From JBDTSW01 sp963758845 (GTDB taxonomy: Bacteria; Actinomycetota; Thermoleophilia; Solirubrobacterales; 70-9): DNA of 64,000 nt. This document shows positions 53,850 through 62,912 of the stretch, one piece after another. How positions within the stretch are numbered: the first letter of the stretch is position 1; the number at the start of each line of letters is the position of its first letter. Below the pieces are notes generated by a model. The model saw nothing but the letters and a program-made list of their open reading frames with translations. It made no database searches and was not told the DNA's origin. The translations under genes were made by a program, and so were the position numbers. The DNA is taken from the NCBI GenBank assembly GCA_963758845.1, contig CAVWWX010000002.1, positions 1-64,000 on the forward strand, given 5' to 3'.

Positions 53850-56696
53850 ATGAGTAACAGCGCTGCACAGGCCGGGGGGATCACGCAGGGGGGCCTGACC
53901 ATCGAGCGCCGGTTCACGACCGCCGGCGTCCACCCGTTCGACGAGATCGAGTGGGAGATCCGCGACGCCCTGATCGGTGATCCCGAGCACCCGGCCTTCG
54001 AGCAGCGCGGCGTCGAGTTCCCGAAGAGCTGGTCGCAGAACGCGACCAACATCGTCGCCCAGAAGTACTTCCGGGGCCGGATGGGCTCGCCCGAGCGGGA
54101 GACCTCGGTCAAGCAGATGATCTCCCGCGTCGCCGGCACGATCGCCAAGTGGGGGCGCGAGCGGGGCTACTTCGCCACCGCCGACGACGGCGACGCCTTC
54201 GAGGCCGAGCTGACCCACATCCTCCTGCACCAGAAGGCCGCCTTCAACAGCCCGGTCTGGTTCAACGTCGGCTTCGAGGAGAACCCACAGTGCTCCGCCT
54301 GCTTCATCCTCTCCGTCGACGACACGATGGAGTCGATCCTCGACTGGAACACCAAGGAGGGGCAGATCTTCCGCGGCGGCTCCGGCTCGGGGATCAACCT
54401 CTCGAACATCCGCGGTTCGGTCGAGCACCTCTCCAAGGGCGGCCTCGCCTCGGGCCCCGTCTCCTTCATGCGCGGCGCCGACGCCTGGGCCGGGACGATC
54501 AAGTCGGGGGGCAAGACCCGGCGCGCGGCCAAGATGGTCGTGCTCGACGTCGACCATCCCGACATCGAGGACTTCATCTGGTGCAAGGCCAAGGAGGAGG
54601 AGAAGGCCGCCGCCCTGCGCGACGCCGGCTTCGACATGTCGATCGACGGCGAGGGCTTCACCTCGATCCAGTACCAAAACGCGAACAACTCGGTGCGCGT
54701 CACCGACGACTTCATGGAGGCGGTCGCCGACGGCGCCGAGTGGGATCTGACCGCCCGCAAGGACGGCGAGGCGACCAAGAAGGTCGACGCCCGTGACCTG
54801 CTGCACCAGCTCTCCGACGCGGCCTGGCGCTGCGCCGATCCGGGCATGCAATACGACACGACGATCAACCGGTGGCACACCTGCCCAGAGTCCGGACGGA
54901 TCAACGCGTCGAACCCGTGCTCCGAGTACATGCACGTCGATGACTCGGCCTGCAACCTCGCCTCGCTCAACCTGATGCGGTTCCGCCGCGAGGACGGCAG
55001 CTTCGACACCGGCGAGTTCGAACACGCGGTGGACGTCGTGTTCCTGGCGCAGGAGATCGTGGTCTCGCCGTCGAGCTATCCCACGGAGAAGATCGGCGAC
55101 AACGCCCGCGCGTTCCGCCAGCTTGGCCTGGGCTACGCCAACCTCGGCGCCTACCTGATGTCGAACGGGCTCCCGTACGACTCCGACGAGGGCCGGGCGG
55201 TCGCGGCGGCGATCACGGCGCTGATGACCGGGCGCGGGTATCGCAAGTCGGCCGAGGTGGCCGCGGCGATCGGACCCTACGACGAGTACGAGCGCAACCG
55301 CGAGGCCCACAACTCGGTGATGCGGATGCACCGCGACGCGTCGTATGAGATCGACGCCAGCGAGATGAACGACGACGGGCTGGTCGAGGCCTCACGCCGC
55401 GCCTGGGACGAGGCGGTCGAGCTGGGCGACCAGCACGGCTACCGCAACGCTCAGGCCACGGTGCTGGCCCCCACGGGGACGATCTCGTTCCTCATGGACT
55501 GCGACACGACGGGCATCGAACCCGACTTCTCGCTGGTCAAGTTCAAGGAGCTGGTCGGCGGCGGGCAGATGACGATCGTCAACCGCACGGTGCCGATGGC
55601 GCTGCGGAACCTGGGCTATTCGGAGGCGGAGATCGACCAGATCGAGGCCCACATCAACGAGAACGCCACGATCGTCGGCGCGCCCGGGCTGAAGGACGAA
55701 CACCTCGAGGTGTTCGACGTCGCCGTTGGCGAGCGGGCGATCTCGCACATGGGCCACATCAAGATGATGTCGGCGACACAGCCGTTCCTCTCGGGGGCGA
55801 TCTCGAAGACGGTGAACCTGCCGCAGTCGGCGACGATCGAGGACATCGCCGACGCATACACGCAGGGGTGGAAGCTGGGCCTGAAGGCGCTGGCGATCTA
55901 CCGCGACGGCTCGAAGACGGCGCAGGCGCTCCGCACCGACGCCGGCGACAAGGACGACGAGGCGCTCGCCGCCGCGGCCGAGGCCGCCGACCCCACCCCG
56001 GTCCGGCGCAAGATGCCGCAGGAGCGCGAGTCGATCACCCACAAGTTCTCGATCGCCGGCCACGAGGGGTACATCACCGCCGGCAAGTACGAGGACGGCT
56101 CGGTCGGCGAGATCTTCCTCACCGACATCGGCAAGGAGGGGTCGACGATCAAGGGCATGATGAACGCCTTCGCCACCGCTGTGTCGATCGGCCTCCAGTA
56201 CGGCGTGCCGCTCGAGACCTTCGTGAAGAAGTTCTCCTACATGCGCTTCGAGCCGGAGGGGATCACCGGCAACCCCGAGATCCCGTTCGCGAAGTCCATG
56301 CCCGACTACATCATGCGGTGGGTCGCCAGCCGGTTCATCGAGGACCTCGACGACCTCGAGGACCTCGGCATCCTCACGCCCGAGGTACGGGCGCGCAAGG
56401 AGGCCCAGCAGGCCCTCTTCAGCGACGACGCCGCAGCCCCGGCTAACGGCCACACCGAGGCCAACGGCCACGGCACCAACGGGCACGCCAACGGCCGCAC
56501 CGAGAGCGCGGAGGTCGAGGCCGAGGCGAAGGCCGTCCCGGCGGCTCAGGCGCTGACCGACTCTCCCCCGGTCCGCCCGGCGGCGATGTCCGGTAAGGAG
56601 CTCGGCCCGGCGTGCGAGCAGTGCGGCGGCATGATGCAGCGCACGGGCTCGTGCTACACGTGCTCGAGCTGCGGCAACAACACCGGCTGCGGCTGA
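53850..56696 (+). CDS. nrdJ: Vitamin B12-dependent ribonucleotide reductase, class II
   Basis: An intact protein of 948 residues that reduces ribonucleotides to deoxyribonucleotides with adenosylcobalamin. The N-terminus includes PKSWSQNATNIVAQKYFRG. FNSPVWFNVGFEENPQCSAC holds the first redox Cys, QIFRGGSGSGINLSNIRGS the substrate loop, and NPCSEYMHVDDSACNLASLN the radical Cys and partner. ATVLAPTGTISFLMDCDTTG is in the barrel. A disordered linker (about 870-925) leads to the C-terminal redox pair and zinc-like CEQCGGMMQRTGSCYTCSSC. GAGGAGAG precedes the ATG at 53850. Confidence 0.96.
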   Translation: MSNSAAQAGGITQGGLTIERRFTTAGVHPFDEIEWEIRDALIGDPEHPAFEQRGVEFPKSWSQNATNIVAQKYFRGRMGSPERETSVKQMISRVAGTIAKWGRERGYFATADDGDAFEAELTHILLHQKAAFNSPVWFNVGFEENPQCSACFILSVDDTMESILDWNTKEGQIFRGGSGSGINLSNIRGSVEHLSKGGLASGPVSFMRGADAWAGTIKSGGKTRRAAKMVVLDVDHPDIEDFIWCKAKEEEKAAALRDAGFDMSIDGEGFTSIQYQNANNSVRVTDDFMEAVADGAEWDLTARKDGEATKKVDARDLLHQLSDAAWRCADPGMQYDTTINRWHTCPESGRINASNPCSEYMHVDDSACNLASLNLMRFRREDGSFDTGEFEHAVDVVFLAQEIVVSPSSYPTEKIGDNARAFRQLGLGYANLGAYLMSNGLPYDSDEGRAVAAAITALMTGRGYRKSAEVAAAIGPYDEYERNREAHNSVMRMHRDASYEIDASEMNDDGLVEASRRAWDEAVELGDQHGYRNAQATVLAPTGTISFLMDCDTTGIEPDFSLVKFKELVGGGQMTIVNRTVPMALRNLGYSEAEIDQIEAHINENATIVGAPGLKDEHLEVFDVAVGERAISHMGHIKMMSATQPFLSGAISKTVNLPQSATIEDIADAYTQGWKLGLKALAIYRDGSKTAQALRTDAGDKDDEALAAAAEAADPTPVRRKMPQERESITHKFSIAGHEGYITAGKYEDGSVGEIFLTDIGKEGSTIKGMMNAFATAVSIGLQYGVPLETFVKKFSYMRFEPEGITGNPEIPFAKSMPDYIMRWVASRFIEDLDDLEDLGILTPEVRARKEAQQALFSDDAAAPANGHTEANGHGTNGHANGRTESAEVEAEAKAVPAAQALTDSPPVRPAAMSGKELGPACEQCGGMMQRTGSCYTCSSCGNNTGCG

Positions 56697-56716
56697 TCCG
56701 AAGCCACATCGGCTGA

Positions 56717-57239
56717 CGGACGGGCGTCCCGACGGAGTGGTTCGACCGCCTCGACGAGTGGGGCGCGGCCGAGCGGCAGCATCGCGAGATCTCCCGCTGG
56801 GTCGCCGCGGAGCTGGGGATCGAGCCGCTTGCGTGGAACGCGCAGGCGATCACCGTCAGCTACGAGCGGGCCCGCGGCGGTCGGGCTGTCGGCGAGCACC
56901 CCGACGGCTTCGCGGTCACGGCGTCGAAGACGGTGGCGGTCCCGGTCGAGCGCCTCTACGAGGCGTTCACGGACCCCTCCGCCCGCAGCCGCTGGCTGGG
57001 AGACGCCGAGCTTCGCGAACGCACCGCCACCAGGCCCCGTTCGGCGCGGTTCGACTGGGGCGCGGGCGAGACCAGGGTCAACGTCACCTTCGACGCGAAG
57101 GGCGATGAGAAGAGCACCGTGGCGCTCGAGCACGCGCGGCTGGCCGACGCACGAGGAGGCCGAGGCGAGGAAAGCCTGGTGGCGCGAGCGCCTGAACGCG
57201 CTCAAGTCGCAGCTCGAGGGAGGTGCCAACGATGCCTGA
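56717..57239 (+). CDS. DUF4287/SRPBCC-type protein (start missing, one frame change)
   Basis: The joined product of about 170 residues reads TEWFDRLDEWGAAERQHREI, AQAITVSYERARGGRAVGEH, FAVTASKTVAVPVERLYEAF and RSRWLGDAELRER. This is the DUF4287 domain followed by an AHSA1/SRPBCC ligand-binding fold. A frame change near 57150 leads to EAEARKAWWRERLNALKSQL and the stop at 57239. No usable start codon exists between the in-frame TGA at 56714 and the domain, so the 5' end may hold an indel. It overlaps the next gene by 8 nt. Confidence 0.68.
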
Positions 57240-57621
57240 CGTCGAGCTGCTGCCGATCGCGGTCGCGACCATCGCGGCGTTCGCGCTGGGCGGGACGTAC
57301 TACGCCATCCTCGGCGACCAGCTGGCCGCGGCCGGCGGCGGCGCCGCGGGCGAGCAGCCGCCGCCGTGGACGCTCGCGGCGGAGCTCGGCCGATGCCTGG
57401 TGCTGGCCACGGTCGTCGCCGGCCTCGCCGTTCAGGGCGGGATCGACGAGTGGGCCGGCGGGCTCGCCCTGGGCCTGGCGCTGTGGGTCGGGTTCCCACT
57501 GGTGCTGTGGACGGGCGCCGTGGTCCACGAGCGCACGCCCGTACGGCTGGCCGCGATCCACGCTGGCGACTGGCTCGTGAAGCTGCCGGCGATCGCCGTG
57601 ATCGTTGCGCTCTGGCAGTAG
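57232..57621 (+). CDS. DUF1761-family membrane protein
   Basis: 129 residues with four helices: LLPIAVATIAAFALGGTYYA, CLVLATVVAGLAVQG, GLALGLALWVGFPLVLWTGA and a last one IAVIVALWQ. The N-terminal F-x-L-G-G-T-Y-Y pattern and spacing fit DUF1761. The function is unknown. GGGAGG lies before the ATG at 57232. It overlaps the upstream gene by 8 nt and is probably co-transcribed. Confidence 0.75.
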   Translation: MPDVELLPIAVATIAAFALGGTYYAILGDQLAAAGGGAAGEQPPPWTLAAELGRCLVLATVVAGLAVQGGIDEWAGGLALGLALWVGFPLVLWTGAVVHERTPVRLAAIHAGDWLVKLPAIAVIVALWQ

Positions 57622-57662
57622 TGAGGTAGCGCTCCTCGTCCGAGGCGCGCTCCCGCTGAACG

Positions 57663-58052
57663 TCAGCCCGGCGGCATCTCGGCGAACTGCGGCGCGTCGT
57701 CGCCGATCTGATGCCAGCTGGCCTTGTACGCGACCTGTTGGTGAAAGCTCGGCTCGAGGTCGAGGTCGGCCATCAATCCCGCAGCCACGAAGTAGACCTC
57801 GCCGAGGTCGTCGAAGATGCTGGACCCGCAGTTGCTGCAGAAGTTGCGGGGCGCCAGGTGGCTCTCGTAGGTCTTGACCAAGTCCTCGCCCTTGGTGAAC
57901 TGGAAGTTCTCCTTGGCAACGACTATCCCGGCAAGGCTCGAGCCCGTCCAGTGCTGGCAGCGAGTGCAATGGCAGTAGCCGAGTGCCTGCGGATCTTGAA
58001 CCTCGTACTCGACCCCCTCGCACAAGCAGGTTCCCTTGAGCGTGTCAGCCAT
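57663..58052 (-). CDS. GFA-family (glutathione-dependent formaldehyde-activating-like) zinc protein
   Basis: 129 residues. Zinc ligands appear as GTCLCEGVEYEV, GYCHCTRCQHWTGSS and NFCSNCGSSIFDD, the conserved cysteine set of the GFA/CENP-V family. FVAAGLMADLDLEP and a W-x-x-I end follow. Many members have no tested activity. AAGGGG precedes the ATG at 58052. Confidence 0.9.
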   Translation of the reverse strand: MADTLKGTCLCEGVEYEVQDPQALGYCHCTRCQHWTGSSLAGIVVAKENFQFTKGEDLVKTYESHLAPRNFCSNCGSSIFDDLGEVYFVAAGLMADLDLEPSFHQQVAYKASWHQIGDDAPQFAEMPPG

Positions 58053-58161
58053 GACGACCCCTTCTCGAGTTGGCGTTGACGATCCGTGGCAACGCTACCA
58101 CCGGTAGGCCGATGCGGCGGTCGCGATTCCTTGGACGTCCTGCGGGGTGCCCGGCTCCGCC

Positions 58162-59160
58162 TCAGATCACCACCGCCACAACGATCGCCAGGTACACGGT
58201 GATCGAGAGCAGATCCTGAATCACCGTCGCCAAGGGCCCGGACCCGAAAGCCGGGTCCGTGCCGAGGCGCTGAAACGCGGCGGGCAGCGCCATCGCCACC
58301 ACCGTCGCGATCGAACAGCTCGCGAACATCGCCAGCGCGACCGCGAACGCGACCTTCGAGTCACCCCACCCGACCAGCGCGAACGCCAGGAAGGCGCTGC
58401 CGATCACGATGCCCATCAAGAGGCCCGTGACCAGCTCGCGGCGGAGGACCGAACGAACGGTGACTCCTGCCGCCAACGCCCGGATCATCACCGTTTCGGT
58501 CTGAGTGCCGACGGCATCGGCCATGTAGACGACGGCTGGGATGAAGAAGGCGAGCAGGACATTGGCTTCAAGCTGATGCTCGAAGCCTCCGACGATCGCG
58601 GTCGCGCCCATCGCGCCGAGCAGGCCGACCAGCAGCCAGGGCAGCCGGTGCCAGAGCCGCTGCCCGACAGGCTCCTCTGCGGCGGCGCGTGCGCGCGCCG
58701 TCCCAGCCAGGTACCCGCCCAGGCGGGCAAGGTCCTCCTCGTGTTCATCGAGCAAGATCCGCAGCATCCGGTGCGGTGGGATCAGCCCCAGGAACCGCCC
58801 GTCGGCATCCACCACAGCCAGGCTGCATTCGTGGCTATTGATCATCCCCCGGACGGCCCGCTCCTGGTCGGTATCCGGCGCTACTTTCGGCGGGTCGGAG
58901 TCCATGATGTCCTCGACGTTGGCGCTCGAGTCGGCTGCGAGGAGGCTCTCCATTGGGATCAGCCCGACGAGCGCGTCCGACTCCAGAACGGCGATGTCCT
59001 CCGCCGAGTCGAACTGACGACCGGCGAGCTCGGTTCGCAAGTCACCAACGCGCTGTCCGCGCCGTGCGGACGGCACGGACCTCGTCGCGTGCTCAACCGC
59101 CACGCCCAGCAGGGCTTCGGAAGCCGACGAGGTGGGTGGTGGCGAGCGGCGCGGGGTCAC
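58162..59160 (-). CDS. MgtE-like divalent cation transporter, without the MgtE N domain
   Basis: 332 residues. A CBS pair occupies about residues 40-160 (VGDLRTELAGRQFDSAEDIA, CSLAVVDADGRFLGLIPPHR). Five transmembrane helices follow with the MgtE pattern: HRLPWLLVGLLGAMGATAIV, FFIPAVVYMADAVGTQTETV (metal-site Asp) and VALAMFASCSIATVVAMALP. Typical MgtE has about 450 residues and an N-terminal superhelical gating domain, absent here. The GTG at 59160 is near an unrelated gene start, so a short N-terminus is real unless an indel hides it. Confidence 0.82.
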   Translation of the reverse strand: MTPRRSPPPTSSASEALLGVAVEHATRSVPSARRGQRVGDLRTELAGRQFDSAEDIAVLESDALVGLIPMESLLAADSSANVEDIMDSDPPKVAPDTDQERAVRGMINSHECSLAVVDADGRFLGLIPPHRMLRILLDEHEEDLARLGGYLAGTARARAAAEEPVGQRLWHRLPWLLVGLLGAMGATAIVGGFEHQLEANVLLAFFIPAVVYMADAVGTQTETVMIRALAAGVTVRSVLRRELVTGLLMGIVIGSAFLAFALVGWGDSKVAFAVALAMFASCSIATVVAMALPAAFQRLGTDPAFGSGPLATVIQDLLSITVYLAIVVAVVI

Positions 59161-59173
59161 GCCAGTGCCGCTC

Positions 59174-59533
59174 CTAGCCCTTCCCCCAGAGCATCACGCT
59201 GTTCGGGTCGTCGGGGTCGACACGGACCACGACGTCCTCGCCCGCGCTGAACGGGGCCGAGGGGTAGATGTACTGGTTGAAGGTCACCGCGTAGGGGTCG
59301 CCGGCGGCGGGCTTGACGGTCGCGTTGATCACGTTCTCGGCGCCGCCCGGCTTGTCGGTGTTGCCGGTCGGCTCCATCGAGTCGATGCGGGCGGGGGTCT
59401 CGATGCCGCTCTCCATCAGCTTCTTCGCCTTGTTGGCGAGGCCCATCTGGCCCGCTGACGCACCGACGCCGACCTTGCTCGTCTGCGCCTGGGCCGACTC
59501 GGCGGCCTGCTTCATCCGATCCATGAATCCCAT
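59174..59533 (-). CDS. Hypothetical protein of 119 residues
   Basis: Starts MGFMDRMKQAAESAQAQTSK, an amphipathic helical N-terminus, then a Gly/Ala part and a beta-rich C-terminal half (ARIDSMEPTGNTD, VRVDPDDPNSVMLWGKG). GGAGGCGC precedes the ATG at 59533. No family recognised; similar short proteins with helix plus beta domain occur in actinobacteria. It lies 14 nt upstream of mgtE-like on the same strand. Confidence 0.65.
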   Translation of the reverse strand: MGFMDRMKQAAESAQAQTSKVGVGASAGQMGLANKAKKLMESGIETPARIDSMEPTGNTDKPGGAENVINATVKPAAGDPYAVTFNQYIYPSAPFSAGEDVVVRVDPDDPNSVMLWGKG

Positions 59534-59575
59534 GATTAGCGCCTCCTGGCTGGGGGTCGCGCGCGACCCTACCGC

Positions 59576-60004
59576 CTACTCGGCCTCGTGGACCCGTGCC
59601 GCCTCGGCGTCGAGCGCGGCGTCCTCGGCCGCCGACGATGCGTCGGCCTCGGCCTGGGCGCGGCGGTACTTGCGCCCGCCCGGGAGGCGGTTGGTGAGGC
59701 GGGTGACGCTCTCGAGCTGGCCGGCGACCGGCTCGAGCAGGGCCTTCAGATCCTCGACCGCGGCGTGCATCTCCGTGACCTCGCGGTCCATGTTGTCGAC
59801 GCGCTGGCGAATCTGATGAAGCGTCTCGGTCACGTCGGGCAGGGAGTCGGTGTTGCCCGCCATGCGGGTCACGTGGGCGGTCATCTCGCGGATGTCGTCG
59901 GCCATCGCCCCCAGGCCCGCCAAAGGGTTCAGCACGCCGGCGATGCCGTCGGCCCAGCCCCGGTCCTGGTCCTCGTCCTTGGTCTTTTCCTTCTCGTCGG
60001 CCAT
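59576..60004 (-). CDS. Coiled-coil protein, unknown (phasin-like layout)
   Basis: 142 residues. A charged N-terminus is followed by GIAGVLNPLAGLGAMADDIR and a long helical region with heptads (TETLHQIRQRVDNMDREVTE, MHAAVEDLKALLEPVAGQLE), then an Ala/Glu-rich tail. Its ATG follows the MerR stop directly (TGAATG), so the two are co-translated. The layout recalls granule- or envelope-associated phasin-like proteins; this is only an analogy. Confidence 0.65.
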   Translation of the reverse strand: MADEKEKTKDEDQDRGWADGIAGVLNPLAGLGAMADDIREMTAHVTRMAGNTDSLPDVTETLHQIRQRVDNMDREVTEMHAAVEDLKALLEPVAGQLESVTRLTNRLPGGRKYRRAQAEADASSAAEDAALDAEAARVHEAE

Positions 60005-60763
60005 TCAGCGCTTGGAGTAGCGCGCCAGCTCCTTGCCGAACGCGTCTTGGACCTCGCGGGTCATCGTCTGCTGGAACGTGGCCAAGAGCGCCCGCGAGGC
60101 TATCGGCCGCAGCCGCTCGATCGACTCGAGTACCTCGGGCCAGCGATCCTCGGGATAGCCGCCCTCCGCGAACGGTTTCCAAACCTCCTCCAGGAACAGG
60201 CGCACGAAGCTGCGCGCCACCTCCTTCGAGGAGTGCTCCATCTGGCCGAGCACCGCGAGCGCGGTCTTCAGCGAGGCGCCGCGCGAGACGACCTCCTGGG
60301 CGGCATCGATGAGCGTGGGGCTCGGGGCCTCGAAGCGCCCGTCGCCCAGCGGGACGAGCGCGCCAAGCTTGACGGCGCGCTCGGTGGCCTCGGCGTTGTC
60401 GGAGCCGAATCGCTCCTCCAGCTCGGCGACGGTGTAGACCTCGGGCTGCTCGGTCTCGAAGGGCTCGATCACCGCCCTGCGGACGGCCGCGAGGCGGTCC
60501 GTGACTCCGTGCGCGTCCTCGATCAGGCGCTTGATGCCTTTGAGGTTGAAGCCCTCGGCCTGCAGCTCGGTGATCAGGCGGAGCCGCTCGATGTGCTCGG
60601 TGCCGTAGTAGCCGATGCGCGCCCGCACGTCGGGCGGCTGCAGCAGGCCGCGCGCCTGGTGCTCGCGGATGTTGCGAACCGACATGCCGCTCTGGCGAGC
60701 GAGCTGGTCGATCGTCAGCTCGGCTCCGGCTTTGCCCTTGTCCTGTGCCTGCGCCGCCTCCAT
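60005..60763 (-). CDS. MerR-family transcriptional regulator
   Basis: 252 residues. The N-terminal winged helix reads LTIDQLARQSGMSVRNIREH, QARGLLQPPDVRARIGYYGT and HIERLRLITELQAEGFNLKG IKRLI in pieces, standard for MerR. The remaining 170 residues are helical, longer than in metal-type MerR proteins, without a metal-binding cysteine pair, so a small-molecule or protein signal is likely. The gene is divergent from a large membrane protein; an inverted repeat lies between. Confidence 0.88.
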   Translation of the reverse strand: MEAAQAQDKGKAGAELTIDQLARQSGMSVRNIREHQARGLLQPPDVRARIGYYGTEHIERLRLITELQAEGFNLKGIKRLIEDAHGVTDRLAAVRRAVIEPFETEQPEVYTVAELEERFGSDNAEATERAVKLGALVPLGDGRFEAPSPTLIDAAQEVVSRGASLKTALAVLGQMEHSSKEVARSFVRLFLEEVWKPFAEGGYPEDRWPEVLESIERLRPIASRALLATFQQTMTREVQDAFGKELARYSKR

Positions 60764-60791
60764 AGGCCTGTGTGAACGGTATCACTGACCA

Positions 60792-60815
60792 ACGTGACAT
60801 TAAATGATGTAACGT
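60792..60815. promoter_or_regulatory. Inverted repeat, candidate MerR operator
   Basis: ACGTGACAT and ATGTAACGT form near-perfect 9-bp arms (one mismatch) around TAAATG. On the plus strand a GTGACA box at 60794-60799 and a TATAGG box at 60820-60825 are 20 bp apart, the long spacing typical of MerR-activated promoters. Confidence 0.55.
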
Positions 60816-60888
60816 CGGGTATAGGCATGGTGTAGGCACCGGAGCAAGGCCCGGGACGGACCCGGGTGAGACGTCAACAGGGAGCCGA

Positions 60889-62748
60889 ATGACCGACCTG
60901 ATCCCCCTCATCGCACAGGCCACGCCGCCCGCCGGCGGCGCCGCAATCGACCAGGTGATCATCGCCTCGGTCGCTGCGATGATCGTGACCGGCGGCCTCT
61001 TCGCCCTCGGCTACGGCCACCGCACCGGGCGGACCGACATCCTCGACCGCCTCGGCTCGTTCGCCGAGCGGCAGTCCGGCATACCCGGCTGGGCCGCGCT
61101 CCCGGCCGGCGTCATCACGAGCGCCCTGCTGGTGGCGCTGTTCGGGATGCTCTGGGACATCTCGATCCACATCGACGAGGGCCGCGACGAGGGCCCGCTG
61201 GCCAACCCGGCCCACTACGCGATCCTCGCCGGCCTGTTCGGCGTCTTCGCCGCCGGCTTCCTGGCGATCGTGATGCCGAAGGAGCGGCCCGGCGCCACGT
61301 CGATCCGCATCTCGGGCGACTGGTACGCGCCGATCGGCGGCATCCTGATCACCGCCTGCGGCGCCTTCTCGCTGGCCGGCTTCCCGCTGGACGACGTCTG
61401 GCACCGCCTCTTCGGCCAGGATGTGACGCTGTGGGGCCCCACCCACCTGATGCTGATCGGTGGCGCCTCGATGACCCTCATCGGCCTCGCCGTCCTGCTG
61501 GTGGAGGGCGGTCGCGCGAACCGCTCGGAGGGCCGCGCCGAGGGCGGCAACTCGTTCGCGCGCTGGCTTCGCAACGTCGCCCTGACCGGCGCGTTCCTGC
61601 TTGGCCTCTCCACCTTCCAGGCCGAGTTCGACTTCGGCGTCCCCCAGTTCCGATTCGTCTTCGCGCCGATGATGGTGATGCTCGCCGCCGGCGTCTCGCT
61701 GGTCGCGGCCCGCGTCTGGCTGGGCCGGGGCGCCGCCATCGGCGCCGCGCTCTTCTTCCTCGTCGTCCGCGGCGGCATCGCGCTGATCGTCGGGCCGGTC
61801 CTGGGCCAGTCCACCCCGCATTTCCCGCTGTATCTGGCCTCGGCGGTGATCGTCGAGTTGGTCGCGCTGCGCATCAGCTCCGACCGCCCGCTGCGCTTCG
61901 CGCTGGTCGCGGGCCTTGGCATCGGCACCGCCGGCCTGGCCTCCGAGTGGGCCTTCTCGCAGCTGATGATGCCCATCCCCTGGCCGACCGAGCTGCTGCC
62001 CGAGGGCGCAGTCCTCGGCTTCGCGATGGCGATCGCCGGCGCGCTTCTGGGCGCCTGGATGGGCGCGCACCTTGCGTCCGACCGCCTGCCGCGCACACGC
62101 CCTCTGCGCCTGGCCGCGATCGGCGCGGCGGTGGTCGTGGGCGGGCTCGTCCTGTTCGGACTGCAGAAGCCGGCCGACGAGGGCGTGAGCGGCACGATCT
62201 CGATCGCCGAGGGCTCGAGCGGAGCCGACCGCGAGGGAGTTGTGACGGTGAAGCTCGATCCGCCCCAGGCGGCGGCGGACGCCGAGTGGTTCCAGACGAT
62301 CTCGTGGCAGGGCGGCGGCCTGGTGATCGACGACATGCGCGCCACCGAAACCCCCGGCGTCTACCGCACCGGCGGGGAGGTCCCGCTTGACGACGACTGG
62401 AAGACCCTGGTCCGCCTCCACGACGGCAACTCGCTGACGGCGCTCGCGGTCTACCTGCCCAAGGACGAGGCGATCCCGGTGAAGGAGGTCTCCGCCACCG
62501 AAGGCGTGACGCGCGAGTTCATCCCCGACCACGAGATCCTGCAGCGCGAGCAGCTCACCGCCGCGCCCGCCCTGTGGGCGGTCGCCTATGGCGTGGTGCT
62601 GGCAATCACGCTCCTGTTCCTGGCCCTGATCGCCTGGGGCCTCCACCGCCTGGCGGTCACGGCCGAGGGGCTGGGCCAGCGCGGCGAGGCCAAGCGCAGC
62701 GAACGCGCGCCCGGACGAATCGGCGGCCCGATCGGAGCGTCGCGATGA
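60889..62748 (+). CDS. Large polytopic membrane protein with C-terminal beta-rich domain, unknown
   Basis: 619 residues. GGGAGCCGA precedes the ATG at 60889. About ten to twelve helices occupy residues 20-440: VIIASVAAMIVTGGLFALGY, GVITSALLVALFGMLWDISI, followed by the striking loop FPLDDVWHRLFGQDVTLWGP THLMLIGGA in pieces near residue 165. A soluble region (about 450-570) with SGTISIAEGSSGADREGVVT and VYRTGGEVPLDDDWKTLVRL precedes a last helix. His and Asp residues near the membrane (DISIHIDEGRDEG, DDVWHRLFG, THL) could bind metal. No family identified. First gene of a three-gene operon. Confidence 0.75.
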   Translation: MTDLIPLIAQATPPAGGAAIDQVIIASVAAMIVTGGLFALGYGHRTGRTDILDRLGSFAERQSGIPGWAALPAGVITSALLVALFGMLWDISIHIDEGRDEGPLANPAHYAILAGLFGVFAAGFLAIVMPKERPGATSIRISGDWYAPIGGILITACGAFSLAGFPLDDVWHRLFGQDVTLWGPTHLMLIGGASMTLIGLAVLLVEGGRANRSEGRAEGGNSFARWLRNVALTGAFLLGLSTFQAEFDFGVPQFRFVFAPMMVMLAAGVSLVAARVWLGRGAAIGAALFFLVVRGGIALIVGPVLGQSTPHFPLYLASAVIVELVALRISSDRPLRFALVAGLGIGTAGLASEWAFSQLMMPIPWPTELLPEGAVLGFAMAIAGALLGAWMGAHLASDRLPRTRPLRLAAIGAAVVVGGLVLFGLQKPADEGVSGTISIAEGSSGADREGVVTVKLDPPQAAADAEWFQTISWQGGGLVIDDMRATETPGVYRTGGEVPLDDDWKTLVRLHDGNSLTALAVYLPKDEAIPVKEVSATEGVTREFIPDHEILQREQLTAAPALWAVAYGVVLAITLLFLALIAWGLHRLAVTAEGLGQRGEAKRSERAPGRIGGPIGASR

Positions 62749-62912
62749 CCGCGCTCCTGCCGCTGGCCGACCACGGCAACGCCATCTCAGCGCTGCCCTT
62801 CGTGGCGCCGATGTTCCTGATCGTCGCCGGCCTGCTGTTCCTGGTCCTGCGCGACCGCCTTGGGTCGCGCGGCGACGACGGCAGCGAGGATGCGCCAAGC
62901 TCCGCGCCATGA
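62745..62912 (+). CDS. Small single-helix membrane protein of 55 residues
   Basis: The ATG overlaps the stop of the large membrane protein (ATGA), and its TGA overlaps the ATG of the hydrolase (ATGA). One helix (FVAPMFLIVAGLLFLVLRDR) between short polar ends. Probably an accessory subunit of the membrane protein; inferred from position only. Confidence 0.65.
   Translation: MTALLPLADHGNAISALPFVAPMFLIVAGLLFLVLRDRLGSRGDDGSEDAPSSAP

Noticed and set aside
53829..55331. 500-codon open frame opposite nrdJ
   Set aside because: nrdJ is certain on the other strand; no motifs here.
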